Counted from the stretch's first letter, positions 51,400 to 61,839 are shown. The stretch: DNA of 64,000 nt from Phaeodactylum tricornutum CCAP 1055/1 (GCF_000150955.2 NC_011692.1:447740-511739); one strand, 5' to 3'. The notes: generated from the letters alone by a model not told the origin. Numbers and translations are program-made.

Positions 51400-53133
51400 A
51401 TGGCATCGTTTGCACAACCTGTATCAGACGAAACCGTTTTTGCCCACTTAACGGACAACATACTCAACCTTTCTACGGCACACCCGATTCGTTTCTGTCT
51501 TTGCTTCAACGGGTATGATAAACTTGGGAGTTTTCTTAGTATCGTTGAGAATGAAATCAAATCCCTTCGCTATGTGTTACTTCCTACTGAAGACGCAGTG
51601 AACCGTCGGTCAACTGGTTTACTTATGGCACACCGACAGCTCCTTCGGTATTTCTTCCGTTGGATTGATACCCAAAGTAACACAAAAGGTGGACCACTTG
51701 ACAATCTTGATTTGCTCTCTCTTGCCAGAGATGAATTCAATTTGTACCGAATGTTCCCTGGCGACCATTTTTCGAGTCTCCCAGAATTTTCATGGCCTCG
51801 TGCAACTGCACTGGTGACTGCTGATTTTCGTGACGATTCAAAACGAGAAAATCTATACACTGGCAGTATAGCTGAAGTTTTGGAGGATGACCATTCCTCC
51901 AACACCTCTCACCACTTGGCAACCAAAGGTGTGGATCAAGTTATTGAACCTAAGCATGAAGTGCATCAGAACGGAATTTCGTTGTACCCAGAGCACCATC
52001 TTCCTTCAGTTGCTTTGGTGAAACATCATCTACCAGTTGACTCTGATGAAGTTGTTGTGAGCTGCAAAATTGTGAACAGCATCACTGTACAAGAATGTTT
52101 AGGGAAAGCCCATCAGGACACTGAGCTTACCATTCATTCAGTTTCTTCTACAACAAGTACTCCTGTTGTGCCTACAAAAAATTTGGTCAATCAAGTTCTT
52201 TGTCCCAGTGTTGCAAAGAATACTTCATGTATTCCTGAAACAAACAAGAGTTCTCTCCTTGTCTCTGTCATGAAGTGTGCTTTCACCACTGGTCTACTTT
52301 GTGTTGCATTTAATTCTGCAAGGGAATCAGGATGCTTTCAGAAGAGACATACCACCTTGGTCTACAACAGCATTCCTCCTGATCCTGGAGAAACTCAGAT
52401 GGCAGCTAGAAGCCAAGCTACCATTGATTTCAACAAGTTGGTTGATCCTCCCAGTATTTTTCTCATGATGGGTTCTCTATGGCATGATGCCAACCCAGAC
52501 AATAAAATCCGAAATTGTGTGGAGGAGTTACCACCAGAACCAGATCTCAATTTCAGCACTCCCATTCTCCATGGTTGTTTTGAGAATTGTTCAATCTTGC
52601 ATCAAGGAAAAGTTCATTTTATTCCTCTCCATGTTTTTGCAAAGTGTGAAACTTTATCTTGCAAGGCAGACAAAAGGAAAATCATGGAATTGTTTGTTTG
52701 CAACAAGAGTCTATTTTTTGATCATCATCTGCTTGCCTCAAAATCTACTGCAGTCATGCAAAAGCTATCTAGTTTTTGTGCATTTGAAGCAGCTAACTTT
52801 GAAATTGCTATCAAGCCTGCTGCTCCAAATTTCATTGGTTTTTCATATTTGGTCTCTGTTTTGCATCTACCTATGCATTATACCCCAGTAACAGCCAGTG
52901 ACCTTGTTCTACCTGAAGCTCATCCTAGTACACAGGATGGGGAGAGTGTCAATTCTGGTGTACTCTTGAGCACATCTAGAATGCTGAGCAGAGTGTCCTG
53001 TGTTCAAGTTGAAATCATCTTTCATTCTACTACACAGGATGTGGAGATTGTCAATCCCAGTATACTCTTGAGGGCATCTAGAAGATTGAACAGTTCCCTG
53101 TGTTTTATTGAGTTTGAGTGGTTCCACATCTAG
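51400..53133 (+). CDS. Family-X ORF1: Gag N-terminus fused to unrecognised sequence
   Basis: 577 residues from the ATG at 51400. Residues 1-125 parallel the family-A and -B Gag N-terminus (FAHLTDNILNLSTAHPIRF, LLMAHRQLLRYFFRW, LDLLSLARDEFNLYR). The remaining 450 residues match nothing I know. They are Cys/His- and Ser-rich without zinc-knuckle spacing, and the 3' part contains internal repeats (STQDGESVNSG / TTQDVEIVNPS). It overlaps ORF2 by 26 bp in the +1 frame. Confidence 0.65.
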   Translation: MASFAQPVSDETVFAHLTDNILNLSTAHPIRFCLCFNGYDKLGSFLSIVENEIKSLRYVLLPTEDAVNRRSTGLLMAHRQLLRYFFRWIDTQSNTKGGPLDNLDLLSLARDEFNLYRMFPGDHFSSLPEFSWPRATALVTADFRDDSKRENLYTGSIAEVLEDDHSSNTSHHLATKGVDQVIEPKHEVHQNGISLYPEHHLPSVALVKHHLPVDSDEVVVSCKIVNSITVQECLGKAHQDTELTIHSVSSTTSTPVVPTKNLVNQVLCPSVAKNTSCIPETNKSSLLVSVMKCAFTTGLLCVAFNSARESGCFQKRHTTLVYNSIPPDPGETQMAARSQATIDFNKLVDPPSIFLMMGSLWHDANPDNKIRNCVEELPPEPDLNFSTPILHGCFENCSILHQGKVHFIPLHVFAKCETLSCKADKRKIMELFVCNKSLFFDHHLLASKSTAVMQKLSSFCAFEAANFEIAIKPAAPNFIGFSYLVSVLHLPMHYTPVTASDLVLPEAHPSTQDGESVNSGVLLSTSRMLSRVSCVQVEIIFHSTTQDVEIVNPSILLRASRRLNSSLCFIEFEWFHI

Positions 53134-55135
53134 AACCTTAGTCAATTGTCCTGTCCTAACTCAGGATGGGGAGTGCCTAGAAAGCCTAGTACAAGGAACT
53201 TCACAAAGGATCCTTGATCTAGACAGAGGACATACCACCTGGCCACCACCCTCCTACCATGGGAAGCAACATGATATTACTGCATACAAGAGAATCCCAA
53301 GTCAAGGTGAAGTTGACACAAGAATGTTCAAGGACTTTGTTGCAGATGTTTTCAAGGATTGGGAGCCAGGAGGCTTACATGTCTTGACATTGAATGAATC
53401 TATTGATGTTCTGTGTGAAGATAGTCCTGCCCTCTGTTTGACAAGTCAAGTTAAAGCTGACACACAAATGTTCAAGGGTTTTGTTGCAGAGGTGTTTAAG
53501 GATTGGGAGCCAGGAGGTGTTCATGTAGTGACATTGAAAGACTCAACAGATGTTCCATGCAAACATTGTCCTGCCATTGGCTTTGATTGGGAGCCAGGAG
53601 GTGTTCATGTAGTGACATTGAAAGACTCAACAGATGTTCCATGCAAACATTGTCCTGCCATTGGCTTTGCTAGCAAAAATCTGCAAACCTTTGCCAACCC
53701 CATGATGATTTGTGACCTAGATTCTTACTTCAAGGCACTTGAAGGTACAGTTCACCCTGCTTACCACTATGCATTCCTTGTAGACCTACTCTGGATGCTC
53801 TGGGGAGCTAGTATTGAGGAACTCTATATGTGTGGCCCCACTATGCTCAATGCCTACATGAGCAATAGTCAACAAGGCAATGTCAGTGGAGTCCAGTCCC
53901 TGGGTGCTCCTAACTATGGGGAGCAACATTTGGTCGGCAAGTTCAAAGGTTTTTTGCTGATGCCTTGGGATCCTGGAGGACCCAAGCCACTTGTGAGGAC
54001 AATTAGTGTGAAGCCAACTGTTTTGAAGGCAAGTACTAGGCATTCCCCAGCAGCAAAGAAACAGCCTTTTATTGGAACATTGAAAAGCTTGGCAAACTGC
54101 TCTTTCTCTAAAGTATCCCCTGGTCAGCCCAGCATTTTGGATTTATGGAGAGATTACATTGACATAGTGCTTCAAGTCAGTCACACAGCAGTAAGCTTGG
54201 AAGCCTTCCACCTGCACAGTGCTTGCACCACATGCCATGTTTCCATTTCTACAATGAGTGACAAGTTTTGTGATACTGGAGGCATGTCCTGCCTTGGGCA
54301 GATTGCTGAAACCTCTAGTGTTTTGAGATTTCTTCTTGCAACAGACACCTCCAATCACCTTCTCTCAGGAAAGGAAAGTGTTCTTTTGTTTGAAGATGAG
54401 GCTTGTATTGTTCAGAATCCCTTTGGTATCTTTCTTTCAGACAAAACATCTGTTCTCCTGTACCCAGATGAGAGTTGTGATGTTCAGGCTACAGGATGCA
54501 TTCTTTGCAAAGAGAAATGTTATGTTACTACATATCATTTTAGTACACAGCCAAGCTTGGACCCCATAGGACAGTTTCAGCTTCCAGACTCAGTGAGGTT
54601 GTTGAATGATACAAGACAGGCCAATGGGGAGTCTCACGGTATATACCCGTCCTGTGTGTCTTTGAGACATTTATCTCAAAACAAGTGTGTCACAAGCAGA
54701 AATCAAGTGTATACATGTTTACTGCAAGTTGTGTACATGTCAGTGGAATTGGCCTTATTATATGCATTCCTATGTAATTATGGCATAGTGAGAAGATACA
54801 TGGGCAAAGATTTGCAGTATTCCCTACTTACTTTGAGAAGGCTCTTGGTTAGTATGGAGACTTCAGTTGCACCAAAACTCCAAGGAATCAATTGGATTCA
54901 ACAGAAAGAGTCATTTGGATGGAAACACAAGGGAAACAGATGCAAATTGACAAGACCCAATTTTCATACCATGTGTGTTACAAGAGATACTTACAATTCC
55001 TCGATAAGTATGCAAGAACGGATTTTGCATTATATGGATACTATGGTGAGCATGGAAGATTCAGGTTTAGTTGGTGAAGTTGCCAGGACTGCAGTCAAGT
55101 TTGGATATGATCTGACAAAAGGCACTAGTTTGTAG
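53108..55135 (+). CDS. Family-X ORF2: long open frame of unknown function, reaching into the 3' LTR
   Basis: A 675-codon open frame overlaps the end of ORF1 in the +1 frame and has no ATG near its beginning (it opens with TTG). Expression would need +1 frameshifting or an internal start. It contains repeated DWEPGGVHVVTLKDSTDVPC units, and its last 168 codons lie in the LTR. No catalytic motif of pol is present. The protein could be meaningless read-through of spacer DNA; the length without stops argues somewhat against that. Confidence 0.45.
   Translation: MSLSGSTSRTLVNCPVLTQDGECLESLVQGTSQRILDLDRGHTTWPPPSYHGKQHDITAYKRIPSQGEVDTRMFKDFVADVFKDWEPGGLHVLTLNESIDVLCEDSPALCLTSQVKADTQMFKGFVAEVFKDWEPGGVHVVTLKDSTDVPCKHCPAIGFDWEPGGVHVVTLKDSTDVPCKHCPAIGFASKNLQTFANPMMICDLDSYFKALEGTVHPAYHYAFLVDLLWMLWGASIEELYMCGPTMLNAYMSNSQQGNVSGVQSLGAPNYGEQHLVGKFKGFLLMPWDPGGPKPLVRTISVKPTVLKASTRHSPAAKKQPFIGTLKSLANCSFSKVSPGQPSILDLWRDYIDIVLQVSHTAVSLEAFHLHSACTTCHVSISTMSDKFCDTGGMSCLGQIAETSSVLRFLLATDTSNHLLSGKESVLLFEDEACIVQNPFGIFLSDKTSVLLYPDESCDVQATGCILCKEKCYVTTYHFSTQPSLDPIGQFQLPDSVRLLNDTRQANGESHGIYPSCVSLRHLSQNKCVTSRNQVYTCLLQVVYMSVELALLYAFLCNYGIVRRYMGKDLQYSLLTLRRLLVSMETSVAPKLQGINWIQQKESFGWKHKGNRCKLTRPNFHTMCVTRDTYNSSISMQERILHYMDTMVSMEDSGLVGEVARTAVKFGYDLTKGTSL
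53501..53668 (+). repeat. 84-bp tandem duplication in family X
   Basis: Two adjacent 84-bp units (53501-53584 and 53585-53668) appear identical and keep frame (28 residues each). A diverged third unit lies upstream near 53357. Confidence 0.8.
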
Positions 55136-55369
55136 AATCTAATCTTCTATCATTGTTTTTTGAGTTCTTTGATCCGTACTGCCTTTGTTGCATAGGTCCT
55201 CGTATCCGCTGCCTAACCCGAGGGGAGCGTCGCCAGCGAGTAGAGTTTTACAGTCCCTAAGCCCGCTTAGGTGTATCGCAGGTCGTTCGTAATAACGCCC
55301 ACAAGTCTTACCAGACTCTGTTTCTAACAGCGTTTTGTCCCACGGTGTACAGTGGTGTATATCGTGACA
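54632..55369 (+). repeat. Family-X 3' LTR (738 bp)
   Basis: Same ends as the 5' copy. It is preceded by the polypurine tract CCAATGGGGAG and followed by the target duplication CCAAC. Confidence 0.92.
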
Positions 55370-55762
55370 CCAACCTACGCCTTACGCCACAGGATGGGGA
55401 GAGTAATTCTAAGCCTATCAACTTTGTCAAGTCGCGTAGAACTGAAAACAAAAATTCCTATGCCTTAAAGGATCTACCCGGTTTCACCCCTGAGGGCCTT
55501 ATTGGACGCGCTTTTCTAACCGATAATGGGGAGCGTTTTTGTGCACGAATCACAAGGAAAATCCTAGATCCCGACAAGCCCTCCGATGTGCGGTTTTTTG
55601 TCGAAATCAATGATGGCAAGTATGATGAAATTCTTGCCTACAATGAAATTCTAGATAACTTGAAACTGATCTAGACAAAGAATTGCGTGATGCGGATCGA
55701 CAATGGCGTTTTAAGGACATCGTCGCGCACCAAGGCCCCCTATCGACACGCGATGAGAATTG

Positions 55763-57024
55763 GGGATGGCTAGTACACACCCCTTTTCGTGAATGAGACC
55801 CACATCCACGACTCTTTCGAACCAAGTTTCAGAAACGTTGCTTCACAGTCAGGCCATAGCTTGAGGCCTTCGGGGATTCAAAAAGCAATGCCAAGCCGGC
55901 AACACCAATGAACAGATTGTTGAAATAACCACAGTTGCATTGACGGCTCAAAACAATACTTACACAATGCAAATTGATAGATGGAAAGCCTTTTACTTGG
56001 TCTCTGCGGAGAGCTCAATCAAGTATTGAAGTGTACAACTCACAAGTCCTCTCCAAAACAAACTAAAACAGAAGCCACCCATTTCCAGGGACGCATCGGA
56101 ATCTGTGATACAATAATTTTTGAAGACGTGAAGTGTGTGGGTTGGGCCGTTGTCAATGACAACACGTTTACGGTAAGAATAGCCCAGGAGTCTTTCTTTT
56201 TTCTACTAGATGTATGCTAGTAACAACCTTGCTGTCAACGATTCTCAAATTTGCACAAGCAATAACGGAATTTTATAGGAAAATTTTAAAATTATTTTTC
56301 ATTTCAGAAGCCCTTCTCTGCACCCACAAAGACTGGCAGTGCTTTTCCACCCATGTCCAGCAGCCCCACTACTTTGGTGCCAGCATTGGCCAAGGCAATG
56401 GGATCAACAACTTTTCCTCCAATGGCATTGAGGGCTCCGACGCACTGCTCCTCACTATGCCGTCTTTGTGCATTTTGGCAAGTATTAGCGTTGTAATTTG
56501 ATGAACTCCTTCCAGCAAAAACCCGCTCCTCCATTAGACCCTTCATTGTGCTTTGACGGCAAGACGAAACAGGGAGAATAGCTCCATTATTGGAAATGTT
56601 GTTGATTTTGTTAAAGATTGTACTTGACAAAATATCATACCAACCTTTTCTCCCAACCGAGCACGGAATTCAGCATACTGAACGGGAGGAATTGGAAGTG
56701 ACGGTGCCGTTTCTGTCACCAACGCAAACTAGAAGCTTAAAACACCAGCTTACATCCCTCATGAACGGTACGAAAGCCTTCATTCCTCAAATCCTAAACT
56801 GTCATTGTACAATGAGCCAAACTTTGAGGCCGTCGACGCAACTGTCTATGCCGGCTCGGCAAAACTTGTTTGAATTGACAGTGAATAAGGCCTGAAAGTC
56901 GTTTTGACGACTCGCGCTCTGAAATCCTAATAGGCCTGACAAAGAAAGACACTTTCTGAAAGTTGCCTCTATAGGTCGTGGATGTGGGTCTCATTCACGA
57001 AAAGGGGTGCGTACTAGCCATCCC
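55763..57024. mobile_element. TIR DNA transposon (non-autonomous, 1.26 kb) carrying a gene-like insert
   Basis: Terminal inverted repeats of 50 bp lie at 55763-55812 and 56975-57024, with one mismatch (GGGATGGCTAGTAC...CATCCACGAC). It interrupts the old family-A element between two segments that are adjacent in the intact copy. A 2-bp duplication, TG, is possible; longer ones are not evident. No transposase was recognised. Inside, a plus-strand spliceable frame (55981-56172 and 56308-56496, GTAAGA...TTTCAG) would encode 126 residues. The minus strand (56630-56304) has a 108-codon frame with a natural-looking protein (GGKVVDPIALANAGTKVV). Either could be a captured host fragment. Superfamily unknown. 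Confidence 0.75.
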
Positions 57025-57159
57025 TGTTCTAAATACAACATTCTTGTTAACTGGGAAACTGGGGAGTCTACCTATGAACCCCTAGATGTCATACGGGCTG
57101 ACAATCCTGTTATGTGTGCTGCCTATGCTAAACGCCAAGGTCTACTAGATACTCCAGGA

Positions 57160-57626
57160 TGTCAACTGGAATGACAGTTTTGAGTACCGGTTCGCGCGAT
57201 GGCGAGCACTACTTGGGTTGTGGCACCCAAGGCGAGCCTGTTGAAACTAATCTTGTGTGTTTGGCCACAAATCCCGATACGGATGGTTTTGGACAGGCGC
57301 AATCCCAGCTGAGTATTCAGAAACATGATGTGACTGTTTCGGGACTTGATTGTTGCCATGCTAAGGAGCATGGTAACTATGATGAATGTGCCCATGGTGC
57401 CGTGTATAACACCGTGGAGAATAGTGAAACGGACCATGATGACGCTTGGCAGATTGTGGGGCCAAATGGAAAGTGAACAGATTAGCTCTTTAGTTTAGAG
57501 TTTATAAATCTTAACAACAATTGTGTGAAAACCATATTTGTTAGTTTGTATCTCTTTGTTAGAAGCCAGACAAGTCTTGATCACCTTGTGCTGTCTTCAG
57601 AAGCCAGGAGATACTTGACGTTGACA
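57160..57626. repeat. Solo LTR of a further retrotransposon family (467 bp)
   Basis: It begins TGTCAACTGG and ends GACGTTGACA, with 7-bp inverted ends (TGTCAAC/GTTGACA). CAGGA at 57155-57159 and 57627-57631 is the target duplication. The empty site ...ACTCCAGGATGGAAAC is preserved in the family-A copy at about 930-960 (minus strand). It arose by LTR-LTR recombination that deleted the internal part. The open frame inside has no recognisable content. Confidence 0.85.
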
Positions 57627-57631
57627 CAGGA

Positions 57632-59345
57632 TGGAAACAGTTTAAACGGCTTGCAACTAGGGAAAAGAAGTTTCAACGGCTAGTTAACCAAGCTCGACTT
57701 TATTCTACTAGGCATTCCCCTGTCTTCAAGTTTGGGTACCAGATTTCTCGTGACCACAAGGAGGCGGTAGCTATTGATAAGTTGAATAGAAATAGCAAAT
57801 GGCAGGAGGCTGAAAACATTGAAAAGACCCAGCTCCATGAGTATAACACCTTTATTGACAGAGGTAAAGCTGTTATACACGGTATAGATGTGTCAAATGC
57901 ACCAGAAGGGTTCAAGAAGATCAGAATCCATACAGTATATGATGTCAAGCACGACGGAAGACACAAGGCCAGGATGGTAGCTGGTGGACATCTTACCCCT
58001 GTACCTCTTGAAAGTGTGTATTCTGGAGTGGTCTCGCTACAAAGCTTGCGTATTGTTGTATTCCTAGCTGAACTTAATAGTCTAAAGCTATGGGGAGCAG
58101 ACATAGGGAATGCATACCTGGAAGCCAAGACCAAAGAGAGGGCCTTTGTTGTAGCTGGTCCGGAATTTGCTGAGCTAGAAGGGCACATTCTTGTTATCAA
58201 CAGGCATTGTATGGTCTCAGGAGCAGTGGGCTCCGATGGCATGAGAGATTTGCGGACACCCTTTGGGACCTTGGGTTTACAGCAAGTTAGGCCAACTTGG
58301 ATGTCTGGATACGAGCCAATGGTAGAGTTTACAAGTACATTGCGGTTTGGGTTGATGACATCGCCGTTGGAGCTCACAGTCCTGGAGATATCATTGACCA
58401 ACTCAAGGAGCAACACAAGTACAAGCTCAAAGGTGTTGGTCCTCTCGAATACCACTTAGGATGTACTTTTGAGCAAGACAAGGACAATACTCTTTCATAC
58501 CACCCAAAGAAATATATTGCACGTATGATGGAGCAGTATGAGAGTATGTACGGTGAACAGCCCAAGATGTATGTGTCCCAACTAGAGAAAGGGGACCATC
58601 CGGAACTAGATGCTTCATTGGAACTCAATGAAGAGAAGACAAAGCAGTACCAGTCACTCATTGGGAGTTTGCAATGGCTCATCACACTAGGTTGATTTGA
58701 TATAGCCACTGCTGTTATGAGTATGTCAAGATTTCGAGTGGCACCCCGTGAAGGACATCTTGATCAACTCAAGCAGATGTATGGCTACATCAAGAAGATG
58801 AAGAATGGTGCTATTTGTGTTTGTACTGATGAGCCCAACTACTCAGAACTACCTGACAAGCGTCATAGCTGGACAACTTCTGTACACGGGGATGTCAAAG
58901 AACTTCTTCCTCATGATGCACCAACGGCACTTGGAAAGCATGTCACTCTAACAAGCTACATTGATGCGAACCTATACCACAATATGGTAACAGGTCGTTC
59001 TGTGACAGGAGTACTCAATCTGATCAACAAGACTCCCTTTGAATGGTTTTCGAAGCGTCAGGCTACCATGGAGACTGCCACCTATGGGTCTGAGTTTTTT
59101 GTTGCAGGTCAGATTGCAGTTGAGCAAATCATGGACATCCGTACCACCCTCCGTTACCTTGGAGTACCAGTGACAGGAAAGACAATCTTGTTTGGTGACA
59201 ACCAGTCGGTGACTACTAGCTCAACAGAACCTCAGTTGCCCATAAACAAGCGTCATAATGCATTGTCTTATCATCACGTTAGTGAGGCAATTGCAGCAGG
59301 AGTTGTTGATGTTGGGAGCCGAAAATGTGGCAGATGTGCTCAGTA
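57632..59345 (+). pseudogene. RT-RNase H of the old family-A element
   Basis: RT motifs are readable in order: VYDVKHDGRHKARMVAGGH, LWGADIGNAYLEAKTKE, VWVDDIAVGAH (palm, about 58345-58380) and YHLGCTFEQDKD. The catalytic region continues in a shifted frame from about 58297. RNase H traces are SYIDANLY, METATYGSEFF and FGDNQSVTTSS. Damage includes at least one frameshift in the palm region, a TGA near 58693 and a frameshift near 59310 before the tail (GFQQAWPVLKPLLFWQG). Not functional. Confidence 0.85.
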
Positions 59346-59461
59346 AACACCGGGGTTTTCAACAGGCATGGCCAGTCCTTAAGCCACTCTTGTTCTGGCA
59401 AGGAGATACATCAAATTATGAGGTGAAGACTTTCAAGACCACCAAGCAGGCTGATGGGGAG

Positions 59462-60180
59462 TGTTATGGTATGCCTCCTTGCAACATGTCTCATGGACAT
59501 GATTCACCATGATATGGATGTTGCAAGTGTGAATCAAAACTATGCACATGGAGTTAAGGAGGCGTGCACAGAAATGTTGTCAGCCTTATTTTGTGGCCAT
59601 GTGGACTCACAATAAAGGGAGCAATTTGTACAATTGCTATGTTTCTGGAGGCGCATGTGTTTAGTCCTTACTTGTCAGTTTACAAGACCAAGGTACAGTG
59701 GAATACAATTGGAACATAGAGATACAATTGCGGGAACAAAAGGTACCATAAACCACATGGTGGGATTGAACAAGATCCTATACACACCATAGGTATTGTG
59801 CAAGGAACTTATAGTTCCGAAAGTATATATACATGTGAAAGAAAGGTTGCCTATTGAGATTATGGCAGCTCTGGAAGATTGAAGATTTGATGGCATTTTG
59901 TGGGATTGTTCACTGGACTGAACAACAAATTGACTAGTTTGTAGAAGGTAATCACTCACTCATTGTTTTATAAGTTCATTGATCCAAATTGCATTCTACG
60001 CATAAGTCCTTGTATTTGCTGTCTAACCCGTGGGGAGCATTGTCAATGAGTTGAGTTTTACAGTCCCTAAGTCTCTTAGGTGTATTGCAGGTCAATTGTC
60101 TCAATGCCCACCTCTGTTTACCACTCACTGTCCTAACAGCAATCTGTCCTATGGTTGTACTTTGGTAGTACTCTGTAACA
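59462..60180 (+). repeat. 3' LTR of the old family-A element (719 bp)
   Basis: It runs from TGTTATGGTATGCCTCC to GTACTCTGTAACA and is preceded by the polypurine tract GCTGATGGGGAG. It matches the LTR at 5345-6064 on the other strand. Confidence 0.87.
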
Positions 60181-60961
60181 TTTACAGAGCACAAGGTTTT
60201 GGATCTAGTGTCAACACTCACCTGGGCCTTCACAAACGCCTTTGGAATTCTTGATAGCTAGACAGTTAGGTCAATGGCAACAGCCAATCTGCAAGGAGTC
60301 CTTTTTGAAATATCTCCATCTGCTTCAATTGCAACTACCTATTTGTATCTTCATCCCACCACATGGTTGAATACAAATATCAGAATGACAGCAACTTGAC
60401 AGTGTTTGATGCAAGTTGTGAAAATGCCACTGCATTATTATAGTGTACTTGAAGCAAGCTTTTTGTCTACATGGTCAAAAAGCCTTGTGATCCAAACTGA
60501 TCCCCTTTCTGCAACCAATGAAGGTATTGATTCTTTAAATAAACAGTGCCACATGAGCCACGAAAAAAATTAGTACCATGCTTTATGCCTTTCACAATGC
60601 CTTCCTGAGCGGAGAAACGATTTGAAGCAAAAGAATAACCAGGATCTTCCACGAAAGTAGTAGCAAAAGCTTCTCAAAAGCATGAAGTATAAGAGAGGAG
60701 AATGTAATCAGGTTGAAAGGGTGTGCTTAATTTGCTACATGCCAGTAAGTTCGGACTCAATCTATCTGGATGGGGTTGGCGAAGCTTACCTTTTAGCTAG
60801 GGGTTTTCGTCAGTTTTTGAGTCCGGGCCAATCATATTGGCAACATCAACAACCAGCACAACCTGCAGCATATCGGACTGTCTTTTTGTTGAAATTTTAT
60901 CACAGTCAACAAATTCAAGCGTTGCTGCTCTATCAAATATTGCAGCAGACTATTAGTCCTC
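60181..60961. other. Intergenic, promoter side of the flavodoxin-like gene
   Basis: No gene or repeat recognised. An open frame over 60682-61044 overlaps the next gene in another frame and shows no family pattern. Confidence 0.4.
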
Positions 60962-61699
60962 ATGGTGAGTCGGAAAGAAGACGTCTATGTCCTTTACGGA
61001 TCCCAAACGGGGAATTCGGAGCAGGCGGCGAAGGAACTCTGTGAGCAGTTCTACACGAAGCTCAGCCCGGCAGCCATTCAAAAGCTTACAGGAACAGAGG
61101 ACACTATCACAGTTGTTCCGACACATATGCAGCTCGACGACTTTTTAGAATTGGATCGTTGCAAGTGGACTCGTCTTGTTGTCATCGTAACGAGCAGCTA
61201 CGGCGTTGGCATGGCTCCCCTCGGCTGCTACAGATTCCGTGAATTGTGCGACGCTTGGCTACAGCTGTACAAAGGAACCAAGCCAGCAATCCTTGACGGG
61301 ATGTATTTCGCAATGTGTGGACTCGGAGACTCCAAGTACACAACGTATTTTGAAAACCCTACAAAGATTAACGAGAGCTTGCACTTGGTAGGCGCCCAGA
61401 GAGTTGGGCCTCTTGGGAAGGCTGATGCAAGTGGAACAGGCACCGAATTCCAACAAACCGTGATCGCCCGGTGGATGGAAGGGATTTGGCCTCATCTGGC
61501 CAATGTTGTCGTAAAGGAGCCCCTTTCCGCTCAACGGCTTGAAACGATGCAAAACTCCACGGAGGAACTTTGCAGAAAAATCAACCCAGACTTTCTACCA
61601 AAACGAAAAGAAATGGCGTTGCGTGTAGACCTCATAGTGGCGGTTTCAGTTGTGCTGCTTGCGACAGCTTTAGTATTCATTTTTGGAGCTACAAAATAA
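60962..61699 (+). CDS. Flavodoxin-domain protein with C-terminal membrane anchor
   Basis: 245 residues from the ATG at 60962. VYVLYGSQTGNSEQAAKEL is the FMN phosphate-binding loop of flavodoxin-like domains. VVIVTSSYGVGMAPLGCYRF and MYFAMCGLGDSKYTTYF are the second and third FMN-binding stretches, as in the FMN domain of cytochrome P450 reductase and Tah18-type proteins. No NADPH/FAD reductase domain follows. Instead the protein ends with a single membrane helix (VDLIVAVSVVLLATALVFIFGA), a tail-anchor layout. It probably carries electrons at the ER or an organelle membrane. Its neighbour is a cytochrome-b5-like gene, convergent 140 bp away. Confidence 0.85.
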   Translation: MVSRKEDVYVLYGSQTGNSEQAAKELCEQFYTKLSPAAIQKLTGTEDTITVVPTHMQLDDFLELDRCKWTRLVVIVTSSYGVGMAPLGCYRFRELCDAWLQLYKGTKPAILDGMYFAMCGLGDSKYTTYFENPTKINESLHLVGAQRVGPLGKADASGTGTEFQQTVIARWMEGIWPHLANVVVKEPLSAQRLETMQNSTEELCRKINPDFLPKRKEMALRVDLIVAVSVVLLATALVFIFGATK

Positions 61700-61839
61700 G
61701 GCTGTTAGCTACAATTAAGGCTGGAGATCATATGTGAAGATTTGGAGGAATGATGGAGCCTACAGTGTGAGCAATAAAACCGAACCTAAGCAACATGTTA
61801 CTAATGTAAGCACTTCTGCTTCGACTCTTTCCGTAAACT

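Larger units (their letters stand above)
49985..55369 (+). mobile_element. Family-X non-autonomous LTR retrotransposon with 5-bp target duplication
   Basis: 5,385 bp. LTRs at 49985-50722 and 54632-55369 are both 738 bp, with one mismatch seen (CTT/CCT in ...GGAATTGGCYTTATT). CCAAC at 49980-49984 and 55370-55374 is the target duplication. The primer-binding site at 50723-50736 and the polypurine tract CCAATGGGGAG before the 3' LTR match family A. No protease, integrase or RT motif was found in any frame that I read. It carries two long open frames, the first with a Gag N-terminus. The near-identical LTRs mean recent transposition by enzymes supplied in trans. Confidence 0.92.
49761..60180 (+). 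mobile_element. Old, broken family-A Copia element hosting three later insertions
   Basis: Surviving pieces are 49761-49984 (integrase end, DISILLQFYFWEPVYY), 55375-55762 (linker, KDLPGFTPEGLIG), 57025-57159 (before RT), 57632-59345 (RT and RNase H) and the 3' LTR (59462-60180). The pieces align in order with the element at 1-6064. Interruptions are family X (49985-55369), a TIR transposon (55763-57024) and a solo LTR (57160-57626). Gag, protease and most of integrase are gone. Pol contains a TGA at about 58693 (for Arg) and a frameshift near 59310. Confidence 0.88.

Noticed and set aside
55761-55762. Assigning the TIR transposon to a superfamily from its TG duplication
   Set aside because: A 2-bp match is too short, and no transposase is present.
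57159-57476. 105-codon open frame with Cys and His
   Set aside because: It lies inside the solo LTR with its target duplication; no family recognised.
60682-61044. 120-codon frame overlapping the flavodoxin-like gene
   Set aside because: It overlaps the real start in another frame and has no domain.
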